From Norana najaformis (lineage: Eukaryota > Annelida > Clitellata > Crassiclitellata > Hormogastridae), in NCBI GenBank assembly GCA_964023275.1, contig OZ029917.1, forward strand, positions 19,964,488-20,028,487: a stretch of DNA of 64,000 bases. Reading direction: 5' to 3'. Below, piece by piece: positions 33,346 to 44,199 of the stretch. The notes under the pieces were generated by a model. The model did no database searches. It worked only from the letters and a program-made list of their open reading frames with translations, and was not told the origin of the DNA. The stretch's first letter is position 1, and every line of letters begins with the position of its first letter. A program made the translations under genes and the position numbers.

Positions 33346-34429
33346 ACGAAAACCTCGTTACGAATGTTACTACTTCTAGGTGATCAAATTTGATCACTTT
33401 TCTCGGGTAAACGACCCAAAAGCTGCCGTTCATTTTGTTTATTTTACCAGTCTATCCATTCGGTAGTAGCGAAGGGGATATATTGAAAGTGTAGAGCCGT
33501 AATCGAAAGCTTTCGACTCGCGTTTGCTGGAAATTCCTCGTTCTTGAAGAAACAGTACAAACGCCAATTCATAGCACGAAGGGCGTTCACCGGATTCCCT
33601 GGTTCTTTCGGTGTCATTCATGTGGCTAGGCTACCACACATATATACTATGTACACGCTGTTTCTGGTAGTCTGTACCAAATAAGTTGGGAAATCAAAAT
33701 TTGGTGTTCTGTGTGTCAGGTCGGCCCATGTTTCGTGTTCGCTGATTATGTTTCTTATTTTTCGATCTTCGTCAATATGTTCCTGACTTTCGTGAATCGT
33801 GAATGCGTTTCTGATTTTTCAATCAGCGTGAATCCGTTTTGCTGAGATAAACGCTTTACTCTGTTGGTTAGCGTGCTGAATGTCAATCAAATATTCGCGG
33901 TTCAAATGTCCCTATGAAATTTAACTGAGGTCAAGCATCTTTACGTCGCGCTTCCTCGCATGCATTTCCTGCATTCTTGGCTTCAGCCGCAAACCCCGCG
34001 ATGTTACAGACTTCCATCCTTTCTTCTTGCAATCTACTCCCGGATGGCATTTTGGGACTGGCTATGACCCGGTGGTCGGGTGAATCCGGGGTTCCTACAT
34101 CTAAAGCCTCCGTAACCCATAAACTGACACTCTGGGCCGCCCACTTATCGAGAAGGATCTAAAAGTCCTCAGAACCTCAATAAGCTCTGAGTATCATGAC
34201 ACCAGATTTAAGGGGGTTTCTTCACCACACTCAGGTGACTGGCTCTTCTCACTGTGTAGAAGTGCTTATATTTCAAGGCTGCATGATCGACTAGGCTATT
34301 CGTATTGAGACAGGTATAAGGCCAATGTGCTCTCTTTTGTTTCGCCGTGAGCACACCGGCCAGCTGCGTGGACAGTGACATTATGGGCCTGCGTTCTAGT
34401 CCGTGCAAGATTGCACATCACATAATAAA

Positions 34430-34592
34430 AAAATAGTAAAGTTTTTAAGTGGTTCAGAAGACAGGAACGTTTAATAGGCGATCCTTCTTAGCTTCCTCTT
34501 AAAAGCTGCAATAGTGTCCATTGAGAAAGTAGTATCAGCCAAACTATTTCACAAGTCTTTACAACCGTAACCAATGTAGCTAACCAGGCAAG
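34430..34592. repeat. Dispersed repeat (as 14,940-15,135) abutting an S1 SINE head scrap
   Basis: 34,430-34,570 matches the repeat at 14.94 kb. 34,566-34,592 reads AACCAATGTAGCTAACCAGG, the extreme head of SINE S1 in minus orientation. Confidence 0.5.
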
Positions 34593-34714
34593 CTGCGCAT
34601 TGGACAATATCTAAAAAATAGGCCTACCTCTCCCAGTCTATTTATGGTTCTTAATGCTTCCTGTTGCCCGGCTTCAGTGTGCACTTCTGAACTTTGTGCA
34701 GAGGGCATTACCAA

Positions 34715-35070
34715 ATTATCGTAATTGTAATCTCGAAAATTTCTAAATTTCTGAATTTCAATTCAGAGAGGTTGTCCAAAGATGCCACGGGAAGAACGAA
34801 GTCCGGTTGCCAGAAGACCAGAGAAAGAAGGGGACAGCGGACTGGTTGTGGTAGGTTGTGTTTAGGTTGAGAGAAATTGGAAAGCGACGGATTAGATGGG
34901 TCAGGGTAACAGGCGAGATTTCAGTTTTGAATGGAATGCCTGAGGAGCAAATAAATTGGGGAGCTTGAGAAAGATGATGATGGTGGGTGAACGATGGAAG
35001 CTAGTCGTTGAAGAAGTGAGTCATGATCAATGGTGAACGCTGCAGAAATGTCTAGAAGACAGAAACAAGA
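34715..35070 (-). repeat. LINE family F2 3' end with decayed C-terminal coding
   Basis: The tail TACAATTACGATAAT lies at the low-coordinate side. The minus strand then carries CTTCGTTCTTCCCGTGGCAT, TCTGGTCTTCTGGCAACCGG and TTTCTCTCAACCTAAACACA, exactly the UTR order seen at 27.4-27.6 kb. Confidence 0.65.
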
Positions 35071-35149
35071 GACTTGCAGAGTTTCAGTGGAGTGATGTTT
35101 AGTGAACCCAGATTGGTAGGGATTGAGTTGGAAGAAAGGTATTCATTCA

Positions 35150-35320
35150 GGCGGGCAACTAGTCAATCACACCTCCCCCACCCGTGGTCGGTGCTTGCGA
35201 CCCAGCATGTGATCATCACGTGCAAAAACAAATCAATAACGAATGACTCATGGAAATTTCTTACACAAACGCGCATTTATAACTTGCTAACCAAGCAGCG
35301 TAAAATTACGTTCACAATTA
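35150..35320. repeat. Second copy of the dispersed repeat of 12.8-13.1 kb
   Basis: See the shared blocks AACTTGCTAACCAAGCAGC and TGTGATCATCACG; same orientation as the first copy. Confidence 0.5.
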
Positions 35321-36018
35321 TTATTATTTTAAAATCCTTATCTTCCTGCGTCCTTCCAAAAAAGCTTTTGTTATGTAATGCTCTGCTGCATTTTGTGCTA
35401 CATGGTTTGCTCCCCGTTGCTAAATTTTTGCTGGCGCCCATGTACCAGGCCTAGCATGGCAAGAGGCGTTTAGACCTATATATTGAAAGTTCTGCAGATT
35501 TTCCGATGCTATTTTAATAGCCCTCTCTTTTATAAATCTTTAGTTGCAATAGCGAAGCGTGAATTAGTTAAGTGTCGAGTCGCTGCTTCTCAGACTTTGT
35601 TCGACTGCGGCTGGTGATAAGCGTTTCTGTTTTTCGTCTGGGATGTCTCTCCGCCGTATTTTCCTCCGGAAATATCAAGTTCGCCACTCCCCTAAAATAA
35701 AAAAATATTATCTCAAGCGACACTGATTGGCCGGTTGTCTGTTGTTAGCTATTATAGGTGTTAGTTGACGTCGCCCCCGTCAGTTTACCTAAAGGGAACT
35801 TCCCTGCCTTCATTCAGTCAACGGCTTAGAACCATTGTGGTTTGTGGTATAATGGTGCCGTTGAGTTGATGGGGTTCCTGAGAAGTATCCATAAAGTCAA
35901 AGACAGATCTTGGGGTCAGCCAAGTCATGGCCCCACTAATATTTGATTGGGACATGTCATTGAGTTGGCCCCAAAATGGTTTGGTTGCCCACTGAACTTT
36001 AAAAGTAACAAGGTCATG

Positions 36019-39000
36019 TTAGAACTGGAAAAGTAAAGAAAACGGCGTGTATACTCTACGGATTTCTTTTGTTTTATTCTGCTGGCAATGATCATTCCTG
36101 TCTCCTTTGCTGCTGGTAGAGGTCAATGCGCGGTTTCCAGTCTTATCGTTCACCTGTCGGTTCTCGGACGCGACCTGAGCGGTCTGCTTCCGATGTCTCT
36201 GCCTTCCAAAGTGCAAACTGCTGAACAGCGTAATACAGACGACGAAATGTAGCCGCCTACCCGACCTTATTAGGCCTACTAAGAGAATTAAAGCGTAACC
36301 ATACACACATCTAGCCTAGGTAATATATTGTTATGTGCATTGGGTTAGGTAATGTATTGTTATGTGCATTGGGTTAGGTAATGTATTGTTATGTGCAAAA
36401 CCATTTTCAGTTTCATATACTTCACTTATTACTAAAAAATGCAAAATGCATTATACCAAAATACATCGATGGACAGGTGGCAAAGGTTGTACAAAAAAAG
36501 GAACCAGAAGCCCATATACTAGGGTTATAGTTGAACAGAGGGACAGCATATTATGTTATGTAGTTGTTTATAAGTTATTTGGATAATGTCGGAAACGCCA
36601 TCTCAAGAAGGCTCAGAGCATGATGGTAATTAAACAAATCTATTGTTAAGCTTAATTCGTTTAACTTATGAGCTAGAAACAGGCCTATTGTTACGTCACT
36701 TCGATTATGAAACAAATCTATTGTTAATTATAAAACGAATATAAGCCTATTTTGCATCACTTCATGGATGAAATAAATCTATTGTTTTTTACATTTTGAA
36801 ACCAACACAGAGGTATTGTTACGTTACTTCAATTATGAACCAATTCTATTGTTAATTCGTTTAAATTATGAAACGGATGCAGGGATGCAGGTCTATTGTT
36901 ACGTCACTTCAATTAACAAATCTATTGTTAATTCGTTTAAATTATGAAAAGAATATAGTAAGTATAAACAAATCTATAAATTATGAAACGAATAAGAAGT
37001 AAGTAAGACATTTGTTACGTCACTTAATTATGAAACAAATCTATTGTTAATCCGTGTAAATTATGAAACGAACAGTAAGTAAGTAAGACATTTGTTAGCA
37101 CCCCATGTGTCCATCGGCTGAGCGAGGAATCGTATGCGTGGATGAGTCACAGAGGTAAGATAACAAAAGCAAGACGGCACAAATAGGTCCTAAGCCGCTT
37201 TGCAAATATGTCAAGCGAGATGTTATGAGTAAAGTGAACAGGGAGACTATTCCAGATGACTGGTGCAGAATTGCAGAATCGGCTTCTGGAGAATTCAGAC
37301 CGATAATCGCTAATGTCAGGATGAGACAAATGGTTTTGTGCAGCCGAAAACAGAGATCTGGATGGCTGATAGCGCTGTAGGGACGATGACAGATAAACAG
37401 GTTGATTGGTTAAGTGTCTTACGAATAAGGAGCGCTATCTTGTATGTGATTCTGGAGCTGACGGGCAACCAAGGTATTTTTGCCACTTTAGAAGTGACGA
37501 GATCAAACCTACGGGTTTCTGTCACTAGTCACTCTAGCAAGTTCCGGACGCTTTGCAGTTTGGCAATGTTGGACGGTGGAGTGCCGTTCAACAGGGTATT
37601 ACAGTAGTCGAGTTTTGTTCTGTCTACACTACAAATTCTGGTGCAAGCACGATCGAACATTACGAATGTTAGTTCAGAGTCGATTGTCACTTCAAGATTC
37701 TTAAATATTCCTGATAGTGAAATGTCCGCACCTGCAGTGTAAGTAAGATGTTAGATCCACGATAGATTTTATTTATGAGGAAGTGCCAAGTACAATGACT
37801 TCAGACTTCTTTGGATTCAGACACAGTCCCTTAATTAGGAACCAGCAGAGTACTGCTTCAGAACATTATGTTAGGTTGCTGGTGTCAGAGTCAATGTGAT
37901 CAAGCGCTATGTATAGTTCTGTGTCATCGGCATACTGGTGGTGAATGATGCCGTGTGCGGAAATGACGCCAGCGACTGGAGCCAAATAGGCCTACAACGT
38001 GAAAAGAATCGGGCCAGGTAGACGATTGAGTTATTGATCCGATGCTAACATGTTGTGACCGGTCCTCCGACAGGTGACTGCAGATCCAATCCAGCGCAAC
38101 ACCGGTGATGCCGAATGTCTTCTGCAGCCAAGCGATGAGTGTTGTTTTGTCGATCGTATCAAAAACAGCTGAGAGATCGAGGAGTTAAGTAGGGTGGGTT
38201 GTTATCGCCCAGAAGCGGTGTAGACATCAGCAAGGATCTTCGGTAAGGCTTTTCAGACTAGTGAAGTCTACGGTAAGCTGACTGATGACTGTTAAAATTA
38301 CAGGAGCTACTGACGAGCGGGAAGAGACGAGGCAGAAACACGTTCCAAACTTTTTACACTGCAGGCCTATGTGAGTTTGAGATTGGTCTATAGTTAGAAG
38401 GATCACCCGAATCAATTACAGGTCTATTGTTGCGTCACTTCAATTATGAAACAAATCTATTGTTAATTCGTTTGCATTATGAAACGGATTCAAGCCTATT
38501 GTTTCGTCACTTCAATTATGAAGCAGAGTTATTGTTAATTCGTTTGAATTATGAAACGGATTCAACCCTATTGTTTCGTCACTTCGATTATGAAGCAGAG
38601 TTATTGTTAATTCGTTGAAATTATGAAACGGATACAAGCCTATTGTTTCGTCACTTCAATTATGAAGTAGAGTTATTGTTAATTCGTTGGAATTGTGAAA
38701 AGGATACAAGCCTATTGTTACGTCACTTCAATTATGAAACAAATCTATTGTTAATTCGTTTGCATTATGAAACGGATACAAGCCTATTGTTACGTCACTT
38801 CAATTATGAAACAAATCTATTGTTAATTCGTTTGCATTATGAAACGGATTCAAGCCTATTGTTTCGTCACTTCAATTATGAAGCAGAGTTATTGTTAATT
38901 CGTTTGAATTATGAAACGGATTCAACCCTATTGTTTCGTCACTTCGATTATGAAGCAGAGTTATTGTTAATTCGTTGGAATTGTGAAAAGGATACAAGCC

Positions 39001-39362
39001 TATTGTTACGTCACTTCAATTATGAAACAAATCTATTGTTAATTCGTTTGCATTATGAAACGGATACAAGCCTATTGTTACGTCACTTCAATTATGAAAC
39101 AAATCTATTGTTAATTCGTTGGAATTATGAAACGGATACAAGCCTATTGTTACGTCACTTCAATTGTGAAAATAAATCTATTGTTATTATTATTCAGTAT
39201 TATTACGAATATGAAAAGTTGAGAATTTGAGGTCAAAGCGAGTGAGAAGTCAAGCAAATGGGGAAACCGTGTCAAAAATGGCGGGTGACTAAGATAAGGT
39301 CGTCTGAAAGTTGACGACTAGTCCTTCGATACCGAAAGTCTCGATGAAGAAAGTATTATTAA

Positions 39363-39432
<70 letters not shown>

Positions 39433-39586
39433 AGCGTCAGAAACGACTTCCAGGGTGTCGGAACATTTTCAATTATGAAACAAATCTATTGTTGCTGGAA
39501 CAAGTAGAGCTGTTGTGGCGTCCAGGCTGGCACACTGGAAATAGGTCGACTAGCTGCACCTCCGAACCTCGTGATCTTGTCTGTAC

Positions 39587-39679
<93 letters not shown>

Positions 39680-42017
39680 GCGTTCCTATCTGTTTACGAT
39701 GCATTCCTTACCTTCACCAAGATTCTAGGCTGAAGCCGCGCAGTGATTTGTCGGCAGAAGTGACACAGTTTTACTGTCGGTGCCGGTTAAGCAGCTAAAG
39801 AACGCTTGGTTGTCACCAGTCTTCTGACGCTTGCACAGTAGGATCACTTTGGGTTATGCAAGTTTCTAGTCTAGATATGGTTCGTATTCTTTCTTCTTGT
39901 TGTTCCTCTTCTTCTGGTTCTTCTTGTTGTTCTTGTTGTTGTTCTTCTTTCTTCTTCCTACTTACTTACTTACTTAGGTACTCACATACTTACCTGCTTA
40001 TTTGCTTCCTTGGTGGAGTTTTGTGTTATCTCTTTTCTTACTTACTTTCTTGACTCTGCGCTAGAATTCCAGTTGTCGACTCGGGTCGTTGTCATGGCAG
40101 TGACGAGTTTCCCTAGCAACAGCCTATTTTCCTTCACAATTGCATCCTGTCGATCCTGCTGAATCTGAAATTTAGAGGAATCATTAAGACATTTCAGTTA
40201 AATAGGCTACCTACCTAAATTTGCCAGCGTTTTCCTACGTTATTATGGTATGTCTGAGGAGTTTTATCGAAGAAAGCGAATACAGAATTGATTCATTGTT
40301 GATATGTTTTGTGCAATTTTATCAGGCCTTGGTATTGAAACTGGTAGGCCTAGAACTACAAAACTCAGGGCTTAGTCAATTTCTGTATGTAACAATTGAC
40401 AAGAGTAACTCAACAGCTGTGAGTGTAATTTTGTACTCATCTCAGCCGGAATCAGTCAAACGAATTAAAATAGAGAGACAAGCATCACCCATAGGCCTAT
40501 CCACTACTGTCCTGTTCAGTACGGAGACTTATTAATTTCTTTACATTGCAGCATAGTTTGAATGTGTATACTCGTAGAAGAGACATTTCTAATCGAAGAT
40601 CTGTGCCAATAGCTATTCGTATTAGCCTGCGTTAACCGCGACTTGGTATTAAATTATTCATATTTAGGCCTATGTCGATGCAATAATTAGCTTACACTAT
40701 ACATGCACGTAACTTATTCTTAATTTCTTTCTATTTATATTGATGTAGTAATTAGCTTAGGGCTTACACTACATGTGACTTACCCTTAATTTCTTCATAT
40801 TGTAATAGACGTGGGGGAAAAGCTGGGGAGGTTTGTCGTCTACAACCGGCTTAGCCTGAGCGACCTAGAGAACAATTTAAGGCATTCATTTGCTAGATGC
40901 TTCACAAGATCTACGTAAAGTATATCAGCAAACTATCCACACAATCACATAACAGATTGCGTGGAATGACAAGCCACATACGTGCGTAAAGACTTATAAA
41001 ACGCGATTTGTCACATCAGCAGAATTGCAAGAAACCTTCCGGGTATCGGATGGATGGGAGGTGGTTTGAATGGGTAGGTGGGTAATTGATTGTTTTAATG
41101 ATTATGCATATTATGTGATTGGATGATAACGTGGTTAGTTAATATTTAATTCCAATATCCATATCAGTGTTGTTATTCAACTGTTTAAACTTCTCCTGTC
41201 AACATCAAGCCCCGTATTTAATCAGTGGCATGCCTACCTTGCGTCGGTGTTCGTAATAATAAGCCATGTCTTGTTTTACCTGCAACGAAAGAGAGGAACA
41301 ATGCTCAGCGTTAGAAACCAAAGCGACGCCCATCGGAGGGAGAACTGGATATTTCGGCAACATTTCATGTACAATCAAGATTGGGTTGACTATGTCTCGA
41401 CAACTAACAGAGCTCGTCAAATATTTTTACACAAACAAAAGCACAATACTTGCATATATATGTATGCCTGTGTGATGTAGAGCTTAATGCAAAACAATGT
41501 CTCGATATACAGTATACACGTATAGCTATGTAATATTTTGCAAGTATACCTCGTCAATCTTGGCATTACTCTTGAAGAATGAATATTGCGCTTCAAACTT
41601 TGGCTCCAGCTTCTGCCACCGAATTATCTTATCTTCGGCTGCTGCAGTTGATGCCGACTCCCTGTTTCTTTTGCCTCCAGTCCATGTCGTCTCTCTGCCA
41701 CTCCCGCTGCCATGGTGATCCCTATCTTCATCAGTACCTCTCGTCGACTTCTTCGACTGTGCGGTGTCCCTGTTCTGATCGGAGTCACTGACGGCCATGC
41801 CTTCGGAGTTTAGACCCGGAGAAGAGGCCCTGGTGGGAGAGGAGCTACTATTGGTTGACTGGATCATTCTCGGCTTGTGCTTTGTGTTTCTGGGTTTACG
41901 AGGAGCCTCCTTCTCGACGTCGTTGTCGTTTTCGCTTGAGGACCGCAATGATCCGGACGAAGTCATTCGGCTGTTGTGACTGCGGTTCGAAGACATATGG
42001 CCTCGCTGATGTGGCAT
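36019..42017 (-). CDS. CFAP97D: CFAP97-domain (KIAA1430/hemingway-type) axonemal protein, five exons
   Basis: Exons: 42017-41550 (468 nt), 41279-41238 (42), 40855-40784 (72), 40164-40046 (119) and 36220-36019 (to a stop). All junctions are phase-compatible and give about 300 aa. Exon 1 encodes a disordered Ser/Asp/Lys/Arg-rich head, then IIRWQKLEPKFEAQYSF. Exons 2-4 carry the CFAP97 signature: YYYEHRRK, AKPVVDDKPPQLFPHVYYN, MKKLR, the coiled coil VKENRLLLGKLVTAMTTTRVDNWN. Exon 5 adds SLHFGRQRHRKQTAQVASEN, matching the usual SLN-R-R--E--I--EN tail. A donor at CAG/GTGAAC (36,154) might lead to one more exon not found, so the C-terminus is uncertain. The family acts in motile cilia and sperm axonemes. 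The 3.8-kb last intron is filled by a satellite array, a LINE and TTA tracts. Confidence 0.75.
36636..37073 (+). repeat. Diverged part of the 36/72-bp tandem array
   Basis: Repeated ACAAATCTATTGTTAATTCG, TTTAAATTATGAAACGAAT and TTGTTACGTCACTTCAATTA motifs with indels. It is the older, left part of the array, separated from the homogeneous right part by an inserted LINE at 37,074-38,410. Confidence 0.85.
37074..38410 (-). pseudogene. LINE family F1 copy with reverse-transcriptase remnants
   Basis: Read on the minus strand from 38,410: a decayed reverse-transcriptase region with LDLSAVFDTIDKTTLIAWL (motif A type, near 38,180-38,120) and a long frameshifted middle. It ends with WLPVSSRITYKIALLIRKTL, the end block SAPVIWNSLPVHFTHNISLD and a 3' end of (TTAC)n at 37,074-37,090. 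It belongs to the CR1/L2/Jockey-like non-LTR group by its C-terminal wording. Many stops and frameshifts make it dead. Its insertion split the surrounding tandem array. Confidence 0.8.
38415..39185 (+). repeat. 72-bp (2 x 36-bp) tandem satellite, homogeneous part
   Basis: About ten 72-bp units. Each has two related 36-bp halves: one with TTACGTCACTTCAATTATGA, the other with GTTAATTCGTTTGCATTATG. Variants replace TTACGTCA by TTTCGTCA. The plus strand stays open for 195 codons (38,643-39,230) as a 24-residue repeat of the type LLLRHFNYETN / LLLIRLHYETD, because the unit is a multiple of three. Higher-order pairing of variant units (A-type then B-type) is visible. It lies in the last intron of the CFAP97-like gene. 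Confidence 0.95.
39355..39435. repeat. (ATT)n microsatellite
   Basis: Pure trinucleotide run adjoining the satellite array. Confidence 0.97.
39460..39690 (+). repeat. LLLEQ block of composite repeat plus (TTA)n
   Basis: 39,465-39,490 repeats the satellite half-unit (CAATTATGAAACAAATC) in frame with a block LLEQVELLWRPGWHTGNR, then TTA repeats to 39,680. The same junction exists at 25,120-25,270, so the satellite unit and this block are parts of one dispersed element. Confidence 0.7.
39885..39960. repeat. (TTC/TTG)n and TTAC-rich tract
   Basis: Imperfect pyrimidine-rich trinucleotide run ending in a short TTAC run. Confidence 0.9.
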
Positions 42018-42304
42018 ATAAAGTCAAAAGCAAATCAGAAGAAGTAAATCATATGGTGACCTGCATGTGTGCGATGGCATGAGATAACGAGGCCAAAAGC
42101 CAGAAGTTATGAAGAACGCCCTCTGAGAAAACGCCGAGAGGCAGTCATGGGTACGAAGTATTAGCGACTTCACTGTCTCAATCACAACATATGAAGGTGG
42201 GTGGTCAGTCCTCTCCCTTGCCGCCTGATCTTCCTACAGAGAACGTGTGCGGTCAGTGTATTCGTTTTATAGTTGAGTTCGCTAGGAGACGCAAGTGGAG
42301 CAGA

Positions 42305-42480
42305 AATCTCTAAACTTATTTCTGCTTGGGAGAGGATTTGAACACCCGACCTCTCGGTTTACAGTCCAGCACACTAACCTCTGGACTATCGCACACCACT
42401 TAGAATTAGAAGTAAAGGTAGGTTAAATTATTAATACAGCAAGGTACGTTGACATATATTAAGTAAGCAGAGGCGGGTTA
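42305..42480 (-). repeat. tRNA-derived SINE, family S3, copy 1
   Basis: On the minus strand: CGATAGTCCAGAGGTTAGTG (A-box), GCTGGACTGTAAACCGAGAG (anticodon arm-like), GTCGGGTGTTCAAATCCTCT (B-box). The flanking non-tRNA part (AAGTAAAGGTAGGTTAA, ACAGCAAGGTAC) is shared with the copy at 43.7 kb. Confidence 0.7.
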
Positions 42481-42924
42481 ACTGTTACGTATACTTGCCT
42501 TTATAGGATAAAGCGCGGTTAATCTGCTTAGCATTAACTGACTTGTAGGTATAAATAGAACAGATAAGCTGTTTAATATACACCCTCTTGCATTTGTCTA
42601 CTTGTGTGGGGCGGGTTTAAATTATCCAGTGTCTTATGATATCTCTTTCCACCACTGTAAGCCTTTCAGTTCAGTTGTAATGGCTATTTGAAATATGAAT
42701 TTTCTGGAAAGCTGCTGAAAAGCTGCGCGTAGTACACGAGCGCTCGGCGTTAAAATAGCCAGAGGCGTTACCCCAAAAGATTATGGCCTGTCATAGAAAA
42801 TACAAGATCCTGTTGTAAAAGTGACAGACTGTATGTAAATTTATAAAAATCTATAGGGTCTAACCAAAGAATTATTAGTTAGAAGTCAAGAATGATTATG
42901 AATTAAAAATTGAAAGACGAACAT

Positions 42925-43150
42925 TGTGGGCTGGGCACAGTAGCAGATTGGTTAGAGCGCTTGACTTGTAATCCGTCGAGTACGAGTTCTGGCCTCCCCT
43001 GAGACGGTTACTGTGTCGGAACCTAGAGCAAGTCTTTCACTCACAATTGCTCAGCGCAATCGATTGATGCCTAGTCATTAGATAGTGGGGCTTAATTAAT
43101 GTAGAGATAATAATTGCAGTGATGATGGAGGGAAGTTGCATAAACTGCTG
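42925..43150 (+). repeat. tRNA-derived SINE, family S2
   Basis: GCACAGTAGCAGATTGGTTA then GAGCGCTTGACTTGTAATCC forms a good A-box and anticodon arm. The B-box (GTACGAGTTCTGG) is degraded, and the body continues to about GCTTAATTAATGTAG. It is not a functional tRNA because the stems do not pair fully and the B-box is broken. Confidence 0.6.
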
Positions 43151-43684
43151 GGAGTGATTACGATTTTCTAAATTAATAAATTACGAAGTGAATTACCTCT
43201 CGGTCTTAGTTTCTTATTTTCGCACACACACACACACACACGATCATCAAGTTTATTCTGATAACTATTTATCCCAAGAAGCAGAATACAAATGCGTCGT
43301 ATAGGCCTACGATCTGTGGAATACGATATCGAGTACGGAAATTAAAATCAATACAGATCAATAGCAGAGGGGCGATGGTTTCGCTGTCTCTGTGCTGCCA
43401 GCTCCTTTTCGACGCTGCAGTTCGTTGGCCAAATTGCCGACAGATTTTGGCCTGCATTCGTAATTTCGCGATCCATGTACGCCGCGCATTCATCGGGTGA
43501 TTTACATTATCAATGGAACGGTTTATTTGTTCAATGCCAATTAAATGAGTCTGCTGCCAAATTTAGGTAGGCCTATGTGCTTATTTGTCATCGATCGTTT
43601 ATGCTTCGATCGCATGATGAGTCAAAAGGCCAACAGACAGCTCTTGTGGCCTTTCAACTTGCACTAGTCTTTTCTCTTTATGCT

Positions 43685-43835
43685 TAGAGACCAGCACGCT
43701 AACCTCTGGACTATCGCACACCACCCTGAGTGAGAAGTAAAGATAGGTTAAGTTATTATTACAGCAAGGTACATTATACGTTGACATACATTAAAGTAAG
43801 CAGAGATGGGGTAAGCTGCTACGAATACTCTCTAC
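43685..43835 (-). repeat. tRNA-derived SINE, family S3, copy 2
   Basis: Shares GCTAACCTCTGGACTATCGC (minus-strand A-box), CACACCAC, AGAAGTAAAG-TAGGTTAA, ACAGCAAGGTAC and TTGACATA-ATTAA with copy 1, but lacks the B-box end (truncated at the low-coordinate side). Confidence 0.65.
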
Positions 43836-44199
43836 AAGATCAACAGCGTAGCCTAATCTGGTTCTTAGTACAAAGGGCATGCGGAAGATAATCCGAAATG
43901 CGCACAAGGGCGCTGTGATGTGGTCGGCTACAGTTGCTATTATTTTGGTGAATTATGAATGAGATACATCTTTCATCTACCGAACTCACGCATCCTAAAG
44001 TGTTTATTATCTCGTGAACTCAGCCATGGAGACTGTGTTGTTATTGACGCTAGTGAACATCAGTGGAATTAAAGCTCTTCGAGACATGAATAAATAACCA
44101 AGTTTATAGACCTCGAAACAGAGTCTTTGTCCGGCTTCTTGACTTACCTGCTTAGGCTATCGAATGTTCGCGTTTTGAAGTGTTCTCCGAATATGCCTC

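Noticed and set aside
36600..39200. CRISPR array
   Set aside because: The repeats are contiguous without unique spacers, and the DNA is eukaryotic.
38643..39230. 195-codon frame as a genuine repeat protein
   Set aside because: The unit length is a multiple of three, so an open frame follows once one unit is open. No start context, no flanking exons, and it lies in an intron of another gene. Kept as a repeat, noted as a finding.
39486..39704. Open frames of poly-Ile or poly-Tyr
   Set aside because: Translation of the (TTA)n tract on both strands.
42940..43015. Functional tRNA gene
   Set aside because: A-box and anticodon arm look right, but the B-box is degraded and the acceptor stem does not pair; better as SINE S2.
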